Positions 18,223 through 27,419 of a DNA stretch of 64,000 nt are shown one piece after another (position 1 is the first letter of the stretch; each line of letters opens with the position of its first letter). The DNA is from Chloroflexota bacterium (GTDB lineage Bacteria > Chloroflexota > Anaerolineae > Anaerolineales > Villigracilaceae), in assembly GCA_019873735.1 (NCBI GenBank), contig JAIOAQ010000002.1, positions 1 through 64,000 on the forward strand, written 5' to 3'. A program made the position numbers and the translations under genes. Under the pieces are notes generated by a model that saw only the letters and a program-made list of their open reading frames with translations, was not told the DNA's origin and did not search any database.

Positions 18223-21200
18223 GGGGATGATGGAGAGCAAACCAAACGAAAACCGACGCTGTCGTTGAAGTCGTCGGGTCCGAGCCTGAAGCGGGAAGCG
18301 CAACGGGCGAAGTTTGGACCGCTTGTTGTTCCACGCGCCGCCGCGCAGAACACGCTCTTCACCGTGTTCGGGCCCAAAGGGGTCACGGACGGCCTGCCCG
18401 GCGCACAAGCGGTACGTTTCGGGCGCATACCAATCCGCACACCATTCCCAAACATTGCCGGCCATATCGAGAAGCCCACGGGGGGTGTTGCCGCGCGGGT
18501 AAGCGCCAACGGGTGAAGGCCTCATCACCCGCCCCTCCAGGGTGTTGGCGCAATCGGGCTGCCAGCGGCTGCCCCAGGGCCAGAGGGCTTGCTGCGCCCT
18601 GTCTCCCAGCCAGCGGGCGGCTTTCTCCCATTCCGCCTCGCTCGGCAGGCGGATCCGCCAGCCGGCGGGCAGGCGGTTAAGGGCGCGCAGCGCCGCCTCC
18701 AGCCAGGCAGCGTAGGCGCAAGCCTCGTACCAGGTGACGCCGATTACCGGCTGATTCTCCCCCATGAACTCGCCCTGCCCCCACAGAAAAGGACGGACAA
18801 CACGGCCGCGTTCATCGCGCTTTTGCGCTTCGAAGCGCTCCCACTGCTGGCGCAGGGCATCGTCCTGCATGCGCATCTGTTCACGATACCATTCTGCCTG
18901 CGCAGGAGAGAGCGCGCCGCGGCGCACCAGCGCCTCGATTTGTTTCAACACCCGGGCCTCGTTTTGGCGCAGAAGCCGAATATAGCGCGCCTGATAACTT
19001 TCCTCAAACGGCAGAGGGGCATCGCGCCAGCGGCGGGCGCCGGGCGCCTGCCAGTAGGCGTCGTCTTCGTAACCGCCCGACTCGATGAAACAGCGGTACT
19101 CGGCCACCGTCACCGGCCAGCGGGCGATCTCAAAAGCGCTGACAAAGAGGCGGTGGGCGGGGAGTTCGTCGGCGGCGGGCGAAAAGCGGTGAAAGAGCAT
19201 CAGTGAGAGGGCCTGGCGGGGTGTGCAGCCCCTGACATATTCGCCAGCCGGAATGGTCACCCAATCGGGTTCAATGCAGGCGGCCTCCTTCCCAAAGGCG
19301 CCCGGCAAGGCATGGCGCCGCCCCAGCAGGCGCGGGTCGCCCAGACGGGCCAGGGTGCGGCCGGCCTCCAGGCGGGCAGGCAGGCGGGCGCCGGGGGATT
19401 GCAATTCGTCCAGCAGGCGGCTGCGGAGGGTTTTGAGCGTTTGTTCGGGAAGGTCGAAGCCGGCCTGCAGGGCAATCTGCCCGGCGAGAGGGCGGTTATC
19501 GTTCATTACGGCTTGCAGCAAGCGCTCGGCCTGCTGCGGCGGCAATAAGCCGGCTGCCAGGATGATGGTCTCTTCCCAGCCGGTGCGCGGCGGGGGCGGC
19601 AAAGGGTCCCAGCGGCTGCGGACAAACTTCCAACGCCGCCAGGGCGTGCGCCACTTGGAGCGCAAATTGCGGGCCTGAGCGAAGCGGCGGGCAAATTCAC
19701 GGGCGGCGAAAAACTCTTGCAAGAGTTGATGCTGAAAACGCACACTGAAGGGAGTGAGATCGAGCAGGCTGCAATCGCGCCCCAGTGCCAGCAAATCTTC
19801 GGCAGAGAGGGCCGTCTGGGCGGCGCCCAGGATACGGCAGGCTTCGGCGCGGGAGAAGGTGTAGTTTTGGCTGCGCTCCAGTCCACGCCAGGCCAGGCGG
19901 GTCAGTCCATCTGCAAAAGCCTGACGATGCTCATCGGTAAGCAAACGTCCGCCGGGGCGGGCAGCCTCGTAATCCAGCCAGGTGCAGATGAATTGATCCA
20001 GCAAGGCAGCACGGTTGGGCGGCAGGCCGCTCTGCCCGCTCAGGCGGGTGAGCATGACCAGCCAGAAAGGGATTTGCGCCAGGGCGAACATGTCGCCGCG
20101 GCCTTCGCGGCGGTCCTGTTCCAATTGCTGCCAGAGGGTTGCGGCACGTCCGGGCAGGCGTTTTTCGAGGAAGGCGCGAATGCGCTCTTCGTCCATGTCA
20201 TGAATCACCAGGCGCGGCGCGGCAATGCCTTCGCCATAATCGGCAATGCGGCAGGCCACCAGGGCGCGGTTGCCGCGTCCGGCGAATTCATCGCTGTGCA
20301 AAAAAGCGCGCCACTGCGCCAGGCGCGTCTCGTAGCCGGCGCGCGGCATTTCGTTCAGGCCATCGGCAAAGAGCCAGATTTGCCCATTTGCCAGCGCCTC
20401 ATCCAGGCCATCGAATCCCAGAGCCGCCTTCCAGGCCTGGCGCAGGAAGGTGAGCGGCGTGCCGCTGCGATGGGCGCTGAGCGAGACGAAGAACGGCAGG
20501 CGTTCGGCAGAGTCGGCCAGGCGGCGCTCCACCTGCAAACGGGCAAAACGGCGCATCAGCGTGCTTTTGCCGGCGCCCGGCTCACCAAGCAAGGCAAGGA
20601 CGGCATAGGGCTGGCCGGTGCGTTCATCGGTGGCCTGCAGGGCTTCCTCGAGGTTCTTAAAGGTCCGTTGTTCGCGAAAAAGTTGCTCCGGGTTGAAGGG
20701 TTGGGCGCCGAGGCGCAGCCGCCCGGTCAGCCGCGCCCACCATGAGCGTGGTTCCTCCGATCCGCCCAGGTGCAATCCCAGGCGCGGCGTCAATTCTTCG
20801 CTCAAACCGCCCTCGAGGGGAACGTAGAACTGCTCTTCAGAGGGTTTGAGAGGGAGTTCGTGTTGGCGCAGGGCACGCAGGTAAGCGTCCAGGTCAGCAG
20901 CCGGGTCTTTGGGGTCAAGAGAGCGCCGCAAGTCGCTCAGGTAATTCTCTTCCCGCCGCTGAATTTCCTCTGCCGTTGGCGGCCTGCCGCGCAAGAGCGG
21001 CAGCGAACGCGCCCAGTCTTCAATCCGCCCTTGCAGCACTTTGCCCACCGGGGTAAGGAGGAAAGAGAGCAGGGCCGCCAGCGCCAGCAGAAGCAGGCCG
21101 GGCACACCGTAGGCCTGCCAGATATCGGGCAGGCATTTGCGCAAACCATCGGTCAGGCAGGAAACGATCGGGCTTTCGGGCGGCGGAGCAGGCGTCGCGG

Positions 21201-21291
21201 TCGCAGGAGCAGGCGGGGTAACCCCTGCGGGCGACGTGCAGGCCGCCAGGAAGGAAAGAAAGAGGAGCCAAAAGAAATTTTTCCAGCGCAT
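18208..21291 (-). CDS. DGR target: N-terminal lipobox/TM, NACHT NTPase, C-terminal FGE-sulfatase (CLec-fold) domain with VR; C-terminus frameshifted in VR
   Basis: ORF 18208..21627; Met at 21291 (MRWKNFFWLLFLSFLAACTS); Walker A LLGEPGAGKSTLMRRFA; FGE motifs (WVTIPAGEYVRG, RLPSEAEWEKAARW, GNVWEWCADW, RVLRGGAWNN). Confidence 0.93.
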   Translation of the reverse strand: MRWKNFFWLLFLSFLAACTSPAGVTPPAPATATPAPPPESPIVSCLTDGLRKCLPDIWQAYGVPGLLLLALAALLSFLLTPVGKVLQGRIEDWARSLPLLRGRPPTAEEIQRREENYLSDLRRSLDPKDPAADLDAYLRALRQHELPLKPSEEQFYVPLEGGLSEELTPRLGLHLGGSEEPRSWWARLTGRLRLGAQPFNPEQLFREQRTFKNLEEALQATDERTGQPYAVLALLGEPGAGKSTLMRRFARLQVERRLADSAERLPFFVSLSAHRSGTPLTFLRQAWKAALGFDGLDEALANGQIWLFADGLNEMPRAGYETRLAQWRAFLHSDEFAGRGNRALVACRIADYGEGIAAPRLVIHDMDEERIRAFLEKRLPGRAATLWQQLEQDRREGRGDMFALAQIPFWLVMLTRLSGQSGLPPNRAALLDQFICTWLDYEAARPGGRLLTDEHRQAFADGLTRLAWRGLERSQNYTFSRAEACRILGAAQTALSAEDLLALGRDCSLLDLTPFSVRFQHQLLQEFFAAREFARRFAQARNLRSKWRTPWRRWKFVRSRWDPLPPPPRTGWEETIILAAGLLPPQQAERLLQAVMNDNRPLAGQIALQAGFDLPEQTLKTLRSRLLDELQSPGARLPARLEAGRTLARLGDPRLLGRRHALPGAFGKEAACIEPDWVTIPAGEYVRGCTPRQALSLMLFHRFSPAADELPAHRLFVSAFEIARWPVTVAEYRCFIESGGYEDDAYWQAPGARRWRDAPLPFEESYQARYIRLLRQNEARVLKQIEALVRRGALSPAQAEWYREQMRMQDDALRQQWERFEAQKRDERGRVVRPFLWGQGEFMGENQPVIGVTWYEACAYAAWLEAALRALNRLPAGWRIRLPSEAEWEKAARWLGDRAQQALWPWGSRWQPDCANTLEGRVMRPSPVGAYPRGNTPRGLLDMAGNVWEWCADWYAPETYRLCAGQAVRDPFGPEHGEERVLRGGAWNNKRSKLRPLRFPLQARTRRLQRQRRFSFGLLSIIPISEL
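18234..18347 (-). repeat. DGR variable repeat (VR), 114 nt
   Basis: Aligns with TR 16609..16718; substitutions at TR adenines, plus a 4-nt insertion; shared 3' block GTCGGTTTTCGTTTGGTTTGCTCT is the IMH-like region. Confidence 0.95.
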
Positions 21292-21344
21292 CCAACCCTC
21301 CGCGTTGCACTCCATATAGCGACAGAGGTATTTTAGCATAAGTC

Positions 21345-21467
21345 GTAACTGCCTACCCTCCCGCCGGTTTGGCGCAATTTCCAAACCACAAGACGCCTCT
21401 GTGCAGTTGCTGACATCGGTTATCAGCCCCGTTCTAACCTGCGGGAGGGTTAAGGGTAGGCAATTAA
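21345..21467. mobile_element. MITE-like element, copy 2 (123 bp, inverted orientation)
   Basis: GTAACTGCCTACCC...GGGTAGGCAATTAA flanked by CATAAGTC / CATAAGTA (7/8 TSD). Confidence 0.85.
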
Positions 21468-21505
21468 CATAAGTAGCATATTGTCTCCCGTAACGGAACA
21501 CGCTT

Positions 21506-21574
21506 GTGGAGCGGGGTCGAAGTCGGCTTCCAGCCGACTTGCATGGACTGAGGCGGGGGATTGATCCCCCGCCA
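21506..21574. repeat. REP-like double hairpin
   Basis: AGTCGGCTTCCAGCCGACTT...GGCGGGGGATTGATCCCCCGCCAC; same two hairpins as at 10458..10514. Confidence 0.65.
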
Positions 21575-21625
21575 CTTGCGCCACATTTCTGCCCAATGGT
21601 GTAAAATACCCCCAGGAGAAAAACC

Positions 21626-22972
21626 ATGAGCGACCGCGTCTACGTCATCGGCCATGTCAACCCGGATACCGACACCATCGCCGCGGCGATGGGCTACGCC
21701 TGGTTGCTGCACGAACGCGACCTGGCCGACACGGTGCCGGCGCGCGCCGGGGCCGTCAACCCGCAGACGGCCTGGGTCTTGAAGAAAGTCGGCCTGGAGC
21801 CGCCGCTGCTGCTCAATGACGCCTCGCCGCGCTTCGAAGCCGTCGCCCTGCGGCTGGATACCGCCCTGCCCGATGCCCCCCTGCGCGAAGCCTGGGCAAT
21901 CGCCTCACGCACCTGGGGCGTGGCCCCGATCGTCACCGAGGAGGGCGTCCCGTTCGGCCTGGTGACCGGCAAGAGTCTGTTTGGGCTGGTCAGCCAACTG
22001 GTCGGTCCGAACCCACAGCGGCGCGACATCCGCCTGACGGAGATTCTCGATACCCCCTGCCGCGAAGCCTGCGACACCCGCGTCCCCAAATTCGCCTTCA
22101 ACGGACGCATCCGCGACTCGCTCAACCGCATCCTGCGCGAAGAGGGCGACGACTTCTTCGTGGTAGACGAAAAGGGCAACTACATGGGCGTCTGCCGTCA
22201 GCGCGACCTGCTCAACCCGCCGCGGCTCAAGGTCATCCTGGTGGACCACAACGAACCGCGCCAGGCGATCGCCAACCTGGAAGAAGCCGAACTGCTCGAG
22301 ATTCTCGATCACCATCGGCTGGGCAACCCGTCCACGCACGTGCCGATCAAATTCACGGTGGACATCGTCGGCTCGACCAGCACCCTGGTCTCGGAAAAAA
22401 TCGAAGAGGCCGGCCTCTCGGCCCCGCCGCCGATCGCCGGGATGCTGCTGGCCGGCCTGCTGTCGGATACGCTCATCCTGACCTCGCCCACCACCACCGA
22501 GCGTGACAAGAAGGCCGCCGAGCGGCTGGCGCGCTGGGCCTTTGTCCGCAGCGGGCCGCTGGCCGGGGAGACGATTCAGTCGTACGGTCAGCAGGTGTTG
22601 AACGCCTCGGCCGGCCTGGCGGCGCGCGCCCCGGAGGAAATCGTCAGCACCGACCTGAAACTATACGAAGCGGGCGGCTACCGCTTTGCGATTGCCCAGG
22701 CCGAAGTCACCGACCTGGTGCAATTGACCGAGACCCAAGAAAAACTGCTCACCGCCCTGACCGCCCTGCGCGACAAACGCGCCCTCGACTTTGTCATGCT
22801 GATGGTCACCGATGTGGTGCGCGGCTCCAGCCGTCTGCTGCTGACGAACGAGCCGCCCGAACTCTCCGACCTGCCCTACCCGCCCCAACCGGATGGCACC
22901 CGCCTGGCCGAAGGTGTGGTCTCGCGCAAGAAGCAATTGCTGCCGGTGGTGTTGGGGCTGCTGGAGAGGTAA
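21626..22972 (+). CDS. ppaC: Manganese-dependent inorganic pyrophosphatase (DHH/DHHA2) with internal CBS domains
   Basis: YVIGHVNPDTDTIAAAMGYAW; LVDHNEP; EILDHHRLGN; CBS-like insert between. Confidence 0.9.
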   Translation: MSDRVYVIGHVNPDTDTIAAAMGYAWLLHERDLADTVPARAGAVNPQTAWVLKKVGLEPPLLLNDASPRFEAVALRLDTALPDAPLREAWAIASRTWGVAPIVTEEGVPFGLVTGKSLFGLVSQLVGPNPQRRDIRLTEILDTPCREACDTRVPKFAFNGRIRDSLNRILREEGDDFFVVDEKGNYMGVCRQRDLLNPPRLKVILVDHNEPRQAIANLEEAELLEILDHHRLGNPSTHVPIKFTVDIVGSTSTLVSEKIEEAGLSAPPPIAGMLLAGLLSDTLILTSPTTTERDKKAAERLARWAFVRSGPLAGETIQSYGQQVLNASAGLAARAPEEIVSTDLKLYEAGGYRFAIAQAEVTDLVQLTETQEKLLTALTALRDKRALDFVMLMVTDVVRGSSRLLLTNEPPELSDLPYPPQPDGTRLAEGVVSRKKQLLPVVLGLLER

Positions 22973-22985
22973 ACAAGTCACCGGC

Positions 22986-24188
22986 ATGCACAATAAACGA
23001 TTGCTCAAGATAGCGCTGGGTATTTTTGTTTGCGTCCTTGCTGCCTGCTCGCCAACCGGCGAACCACTTGCAACCCCAACATTTGCCCCGTCTGCAACAG
23101 CCACGCCTGTCCCCAATCCAACCGCATCTGTAACGCCCACCGCTGTCCCAACAGAAATGCCGTTCTACCTGTCTGTGACGGTCTGGCCCTCCGATCCGGT
23201 TGCCCCTATCCTTGTCTACCATCAGTTCAAATCTTCAAGCAGTCAATCCACCATTAACAAGGTGACGTATTCGGATTTCCGCGCGTCGCTTGAAAGGCTA
23301 TACCAGAGCGAATATGTCAGCGTACCGCTTGAACAATGGCTGGCCGGAGATCTGCGCCTGGCAGCGGGAAAACGCCCGCTTATTTTCAGCATGGACGACC
23401 TTTTCTATCGCAACCAGATCAAACTCATGCCCGACGGAACCCCATCCACAGAGACGGGTCTGGGAATTGCCTGGCAGTTTTACCAGGAATACCCAGAGTT
23501 TGGTTTCCATTGGGCGCTATTTGCCTCGCTCGGAGATAAGCCTTATGGCAGCGCTCCCTACCCTGAGTGGGAGCAACAGTTGACAGACGTGATCATCTGG
23601 TGCCTGGAACACAACGCCAAAATCTATAACCATACCTACCGCCACGCTCAATTAAGCCAGACAGACGGCATTGGGGTAAAGGCCGAACTCGCCTGGAACG
23701 ACCAATACCTGCGCAAACTCTTGAGGAAGGCTGGACGCGAAGATCTGATCGCCGGCCTGGGAAATATCTTTGCCATCCCCTATGGCAAATGGCCGCGTTC
23801 GCAGGATGGACAAAACGCAATTGTCAACTACAAAAACCCGGAGGGACTGCCCATTCAGGCAGCCATGGATGTGGATTTCATAACGCGGCCGGCCTTCATG
23901 CAGCCGCCTTATACAGCAGGGTTCAACCGCTGGCGCGTGCCGCGCATGGTGGCTAACCTTAAAGCGATTGATTATCTGGTTGAGAATCGGGAAAAAATCC
24001 CCGCGGCTCAAGCCTGCCGGCTTGGACCGTTAGAGGAGAGCCGCATTGGAGAATCTGCTTATCTCCAGGAGCAAATTGGCCATGCAATCCGAGACAAGCA
24101 GTGCGGGCCGGGAATTTACGCGACAGAATATTTCGTCTTCCGCGCCACCGAAACACAGGTCGAGTTGATACACACGGTAAGAAAATAA
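22986..24188 (+). CDS. Polysaccharide deacetylase-like lipoprotein
   Basis: Lipobox (FVCVLAACSPTG); PVAPILVYHQF...RPLIFSMDD; NodB-like layout. Confidence 0.7.
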   Translation: MHNKRLLKIALGIFVCVLAACSPTGEPLATPTFAPSATATPVPNPTASVTPTAVPTEMPFYLSVTVWPSDPVAPILVYHQFKSSSSQSTINKVTYSDFRASLERLYQSEYVSVPLEQWLAGDLRLAAGKRPLIFSMDDLFYRNQIKLMPDGTPSTETGLGIAWQFYQEYPEFGFHWALFASLGDKPYGSAPYPEWEQQLTDVIIWCLEHNAKIYNHTYRHAQLSQTDGIGVKAELAWNDQYLRKLLRKAGREDLIAGLGNIFAIPYGKWPRSQDGQNAIVNYKNPEGLPIQAAMDVDFITRPAFMQPPYTAGFNRWRVPRMVANLKAIDYLVENREKIPAAQACRLGPLEESRIGESAYLQEQIGHAIRDKQCGPGIYATEYFVFRATETQVELIHTVRK

Positions 24189-24251
24189 ACCGACACCCAT
24201 GGAACAAAAGGTCCAACCACACACATTAGCCCACACTAAGAAGAGTAAGCC

Positions 24252-25049
24252 ATGAAATCCATTTTTCAAGCCCTCGCCGAACTCGAAGCCACACACCAGC
24301 CTGCCGCCCTGTGCACAGTGGTCAAAACCAGCGGCTCGACCCCGCGTCACAGCACCAGCAAAATGTTGGTCTATCCTGATGGCCGTATCCTCGGCACGGT
24401 CGGCGGCGGGGAACTGGAAAACCGCGTCCGTCAGGAGGCGCTGGCCTCCATCCAGGACGGGAAACCCCGCCTGCTCAGTTACAACATGACCGATCCCTCA
24501 CGCGGCGATGTGGGCGTGTGCGGCGGTCAAGTGGAGGTATTTGTGGAACCGATTCTCCCGCCCCCCATGATCGTAGTCGTCGGCGGCGGGCATGTAGGCA
24601 AAGCGGTGGCGCACCTGGCCAAATGGCTCGGCTTCCGAGTCGCCGTCAGCGACGACCGGCCCGAATTTTGCACCCCCGAAGCCAACCCCGACGCCGACGA
24701 ATTCTACAACTGCCCACTGGCCGAACTGCCGCTCCATCTCACCATCACCCCGCAGACTTTCCTCGTCCTGACGACGCGCGGCTCGCAAGTAGACGCCGCC
24801 GGCCTGCCCGCCCTGCTGGAGACGCCCGCCGCCTACATCGGCGTCATCGGCTCCCGGCGGCGCTGGGCCGAGACCTGCAAATTGCTCAACGAAGCGGGCA
24901 TCTCCGACGAACAGTCGAAGCGCGTCCACTCGCCCATCGGGCTGGGCATCGGCGCCGAAACGCCCGAGGAGATCGCCGTCAGCATTCTGGCCGAAATCCT
25001 GATGTTGCGCGGCGGCGGTTCGGGCAGACAGATGAAAGAGCCAAAGTAG
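24252..25049 (+). CDS. XdhC/CoxI family molybdenum-hydroxylase maturation protein
   Basis: ALCTVVKTSGSTPRHSTSKMLV, GGGHVGKAVAHLAKWLGFRVAVSDDRPEF, GVIGSRRRW. Confidence 0.88.
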   Translation: MKSIFQALAELEATHQPAALCTVVKTSGSTPRHSTSKMLVYPDGRILGTVGGGELENRVRQEALASIQDGKPRLLSYNMTDPSRGDVGVCGGQVEVFVEPILPPPMIVVVGGGHVGKAVAHLAKWLGFRVAVSDDRPEFCTPEANPDADEFYNCPLAELPLHLTITPQTFLVLTTRGSQVDAAGLPALLETPAAYIGVIGSRRRWAETCKLLNEAGISDEQSKRVHSPIGLGIGAETPEEIAVSILAEILMLRGGGSGRQMKEPK

Positions 25050-25058
25050 GCCGCGGCA

Positions 25059-25637
25059 TCAGTTTCGGCTCAAATACTCCGCGATGACCGTATCATAACG
25101 GGCGGTCGCGCGGAAGCCTTTAACGGCCAGCCGCTTGCGGGTCTCGGCTCGGACTCCGCCGGAGGCGGCTTCCGCTAAAACGGCAGGATAATCCGCCGGA
25201 TCGCAGACGAGCGTGACGCGCTCGTGGTTCTTGGCCGCCGCCCGGATGAGCGTCACGCCGCCGATATCAATATTCTCGATCACCTCGGCGTAGGTCACAC
25301 CCGGCCTGGCAATGGTGCTCTCGAAAGGGTACAGGTTAACCGCCACCAGGTCAATATAGTCCCAGCCAAGGCGGAGGAGTTCCTGACGGTCTTCTTCGGT
25401 CGGACGCGCCAGCAGGCCGCCATGGATGGCCGGATGCAGGGTCTTCACCCGCCCGCCCAGAATTTCAGGGGAGTGAGTATAGTCCGCCACCTCGGTGACT
25501 TCCACACCACTTTCGCGTAAAAGCCTTGCCGTGCCGCCAGAGGCGAGCAAACGCCACCCCAGAGATGCCAGCCCGCGGGCGAAATCGAGCAGACCGGTCT
25601 TGTCGTACACAGAAAGAATGGCTTGAGGCATTAACAA
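25059..25637 (-). CDS. purH: IMP cyclohydrolase (PurH N-terminal domain only)
   Basis: [66 protein letters not shown]; ends at 192 aa. Confidence 0.9.
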   Translation of the reverse strand: MLMPQAILSVYDKTGLLDFARGLASLGWRLLASGGTARLLRESGVEVTEVADYTHSPEILGGRVKTLHPAIHGGLLARPTEEDRQELLRLGWDYIDLVAVNLYPFESTIARPGVTYAEVIENIDIGGVTLIRAAAKNHERVTLVCDPADYPAVLAEAASGGVRAETRKRLAVKGFRATARYDTVIAEYLSRN

Positions 25638-26224
25638 CTCCTTTCCAGAACGGCTTTAAGCGTGTCCACCAACAAGCGATGCTCCACTTCATGAACCCGC
25701 GCCTCAAACGTTTCCAGCGTCTCGCCTGGGTTGAAGAAAATCTCTTCCACCCCCAGGACGGGACCGGCATCCACCCCCTCGTCGGGGACGAGATGCACCA
25801 TCACGCCCGAACGGTCAATCTCGCCCCGCGTCCAGGCAGCATAGGCGCGCTCGATCGCATGCGTGCCGGGAAAGGCGCCGGGCAAGGCCGGATGCAAATT
25901 GATCACCCGGTTGGGAAAGCGGCCAAGAAAAGCCATGGTCAACAGACGCATCCAACCGGCCAGGATGACATACTCCGGAGCATGGGCCGCGACCGCCTCG
26001 GCGAGACGGTCATCGTACTCTTGGCGGGATTCGCCCTCCCGCTTCGGGAAAGCGATCGCCGGGACGCCGGCCCGCCGCGCCCGTTCCAGACCGTAGGCCT
26101 CCGGCCGGTTAGAGAAGACGGCGGTCACACGCGCCGGCAGAGTTCCATCGGCGCAGGCATCCAGAATGGCCTGCAGATTGCTGCCGTTTCCGGAAATCAG
26201 GATAACAAGACGAGAGATTCCCAT
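25631..26224 (-). CDS. purN: Phosphoribosylglycinamide formyltransferase
   Basis: [57 protein letters not shown]. Confidence 0.92.
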   Translation of the reverse strand: MGISRLVILISGNGSNLQAILDACADGTLPARVTAVFSNRPEAYGLERARRAGVPAIAFPKREGESRQEYDDRLAEAVAAHAPEYVILAGWMRLLTMAFLGRFPNRVINLHPALPGAFPGTHAIERAYAAWTRGEIDRSGVMVHLVPDEGVDAGPVLGVEEIFFNPGETLETFEARVHEVEHRLLVDTLKAVLERSC

Positions 26225-26231
26225 AAGCCAG

Positions 26232-27419
26232 TTAGTGGTGAAACAAGCGCACACCGGAGAAGACCATCACCATGCCGTATTCGTCACAGGCGCGGATGAC
26301 CTCCTCGTCGCGGGTCGAGCCGCCAGGCTGAAGGACATACTTCACGCCGGAGAGCGTCGCCCGGTCAATCGAGTCGCGGAAAGGGAAAAAGGCGTCCGAA
26401 CCGAGCGTTACGCCGGTCAGTTTGTCCAACCAGGCGCGCCGCTCCGCCGGCGAAAGCGGCTCGGGAATCTCGGCGAAAACGTCTGCCCAGCCGGCTTTTT
26501 CGGCAGCAGTGACATCGGGCTGCAGATACTGGTCAATGGCATTGTCCCGATCGGGGCGCTTGACCTCGGGCCGGAACTTCAGCCCAAGCACGGCCGGGTG
26601 CTGACGCAGCCACCACAAGTCCGCCTTCAGGCCGGCCAGACGGGTGCAGTGGACGCGCGATTGCTGCCCGGCCCCCACGCCAATGACCTGGCCGTTCAGA
26701 GCATAACAGACCGAGTTAGACTGGGTGTACTTGAGCGTAATCCAGGCCACGATCATATCGCGCACGGCGTTCTCGGGTAAATCTTTGTTAGCCGTGACCA
26801 CATTCGAGAAATCCTCAGGCGTCACGGCGCGGTCGTTGCGGCGCTGCTCGAAGGTGAGACCAAAGACTTCGCGGCTCTCCAGTTCGCCGGGCGTGTAATC
26901 CGGGTCAATCTGGATCACGACGTACTTGCCGTCTTTTTTATTTTTCAAGATCTCGAGCGCCTGCGGTTCATAAGCCGGGGCAATGACTCCGTCCGAAACT
27001 TCGCGCCCCAGCAGAGCGGCCGTCGAGGCATCCACCACGTCCGAGAGGGCGACGAAATCGCCGAAAGATGACATCCGGTCGGCGCCGCGGGCGCGGGCAT
27101 AGGCGGTCGCCAGCGGCGAGAGGACCATGTCGTCCACAAAACAGGCTTTCTGCAGGGCCGTGGACAGAGGCACGGCCACCGCCGCGCCGCTCGGGCTGAC
27201 ATGCTTGAACGAGGCCGCCGCCGGCAGGTTCAGAGCCGCCCGAAGTTCGCGCACCAACTGCCAGCCGTTGAGCGCGTCGAGCAAGTTAATATAGCCCGGC
27301 GAGCCGTTCAGGACGGTGATCGGCAGGTCGCCGTCCCTGACGTAAACCCGGGCCGGGGTCTGGTGGGGATTCGTACCATAGCGCAAGGGGAGTTCAGCGG
27401 GCATAAAATTCTCCTTCAT
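26232..27419 (-). CDS. purH: AICAR formyltransferase (stand-alone PurH C-terminal domain)
   Basis: [68 protein letters not shown]. Confidence 0.9.
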   Translation of the reverse strand: MKENFMPAELPLRYGTNPHQTPARVYVRDGDLPITVLNGSPGYINLLDALNGWQLVRELRAALNLPAAASFKHVSPSGAAVAVPLSTALQKACFVDDMVLSPLATAYARARGADRMSSFGDFVALSDVVDASTAALLGREVSDGVIAPAYEPQALEILKNKKDGKYVVIQIDPDYTPGELESREVFGLTFEQRRNDRAVTPEDFSNVVTANKDLPENAVRDMIVAWITLKYTQSNSVCYALNGQVIGVGAGQQSRVHCTRLAGLKADLWWLRQHPAVLGLKFRPEVKRPDRDNAIDQYLQPDVTAAEKAGWADVFAEIPEPLSPAERRAWLDKLTGVTLGSDAFFPFRDSIDRATLSGVKYVLQPGGSTRDEEVIRACDEYGMVMVFSGVRLFHH

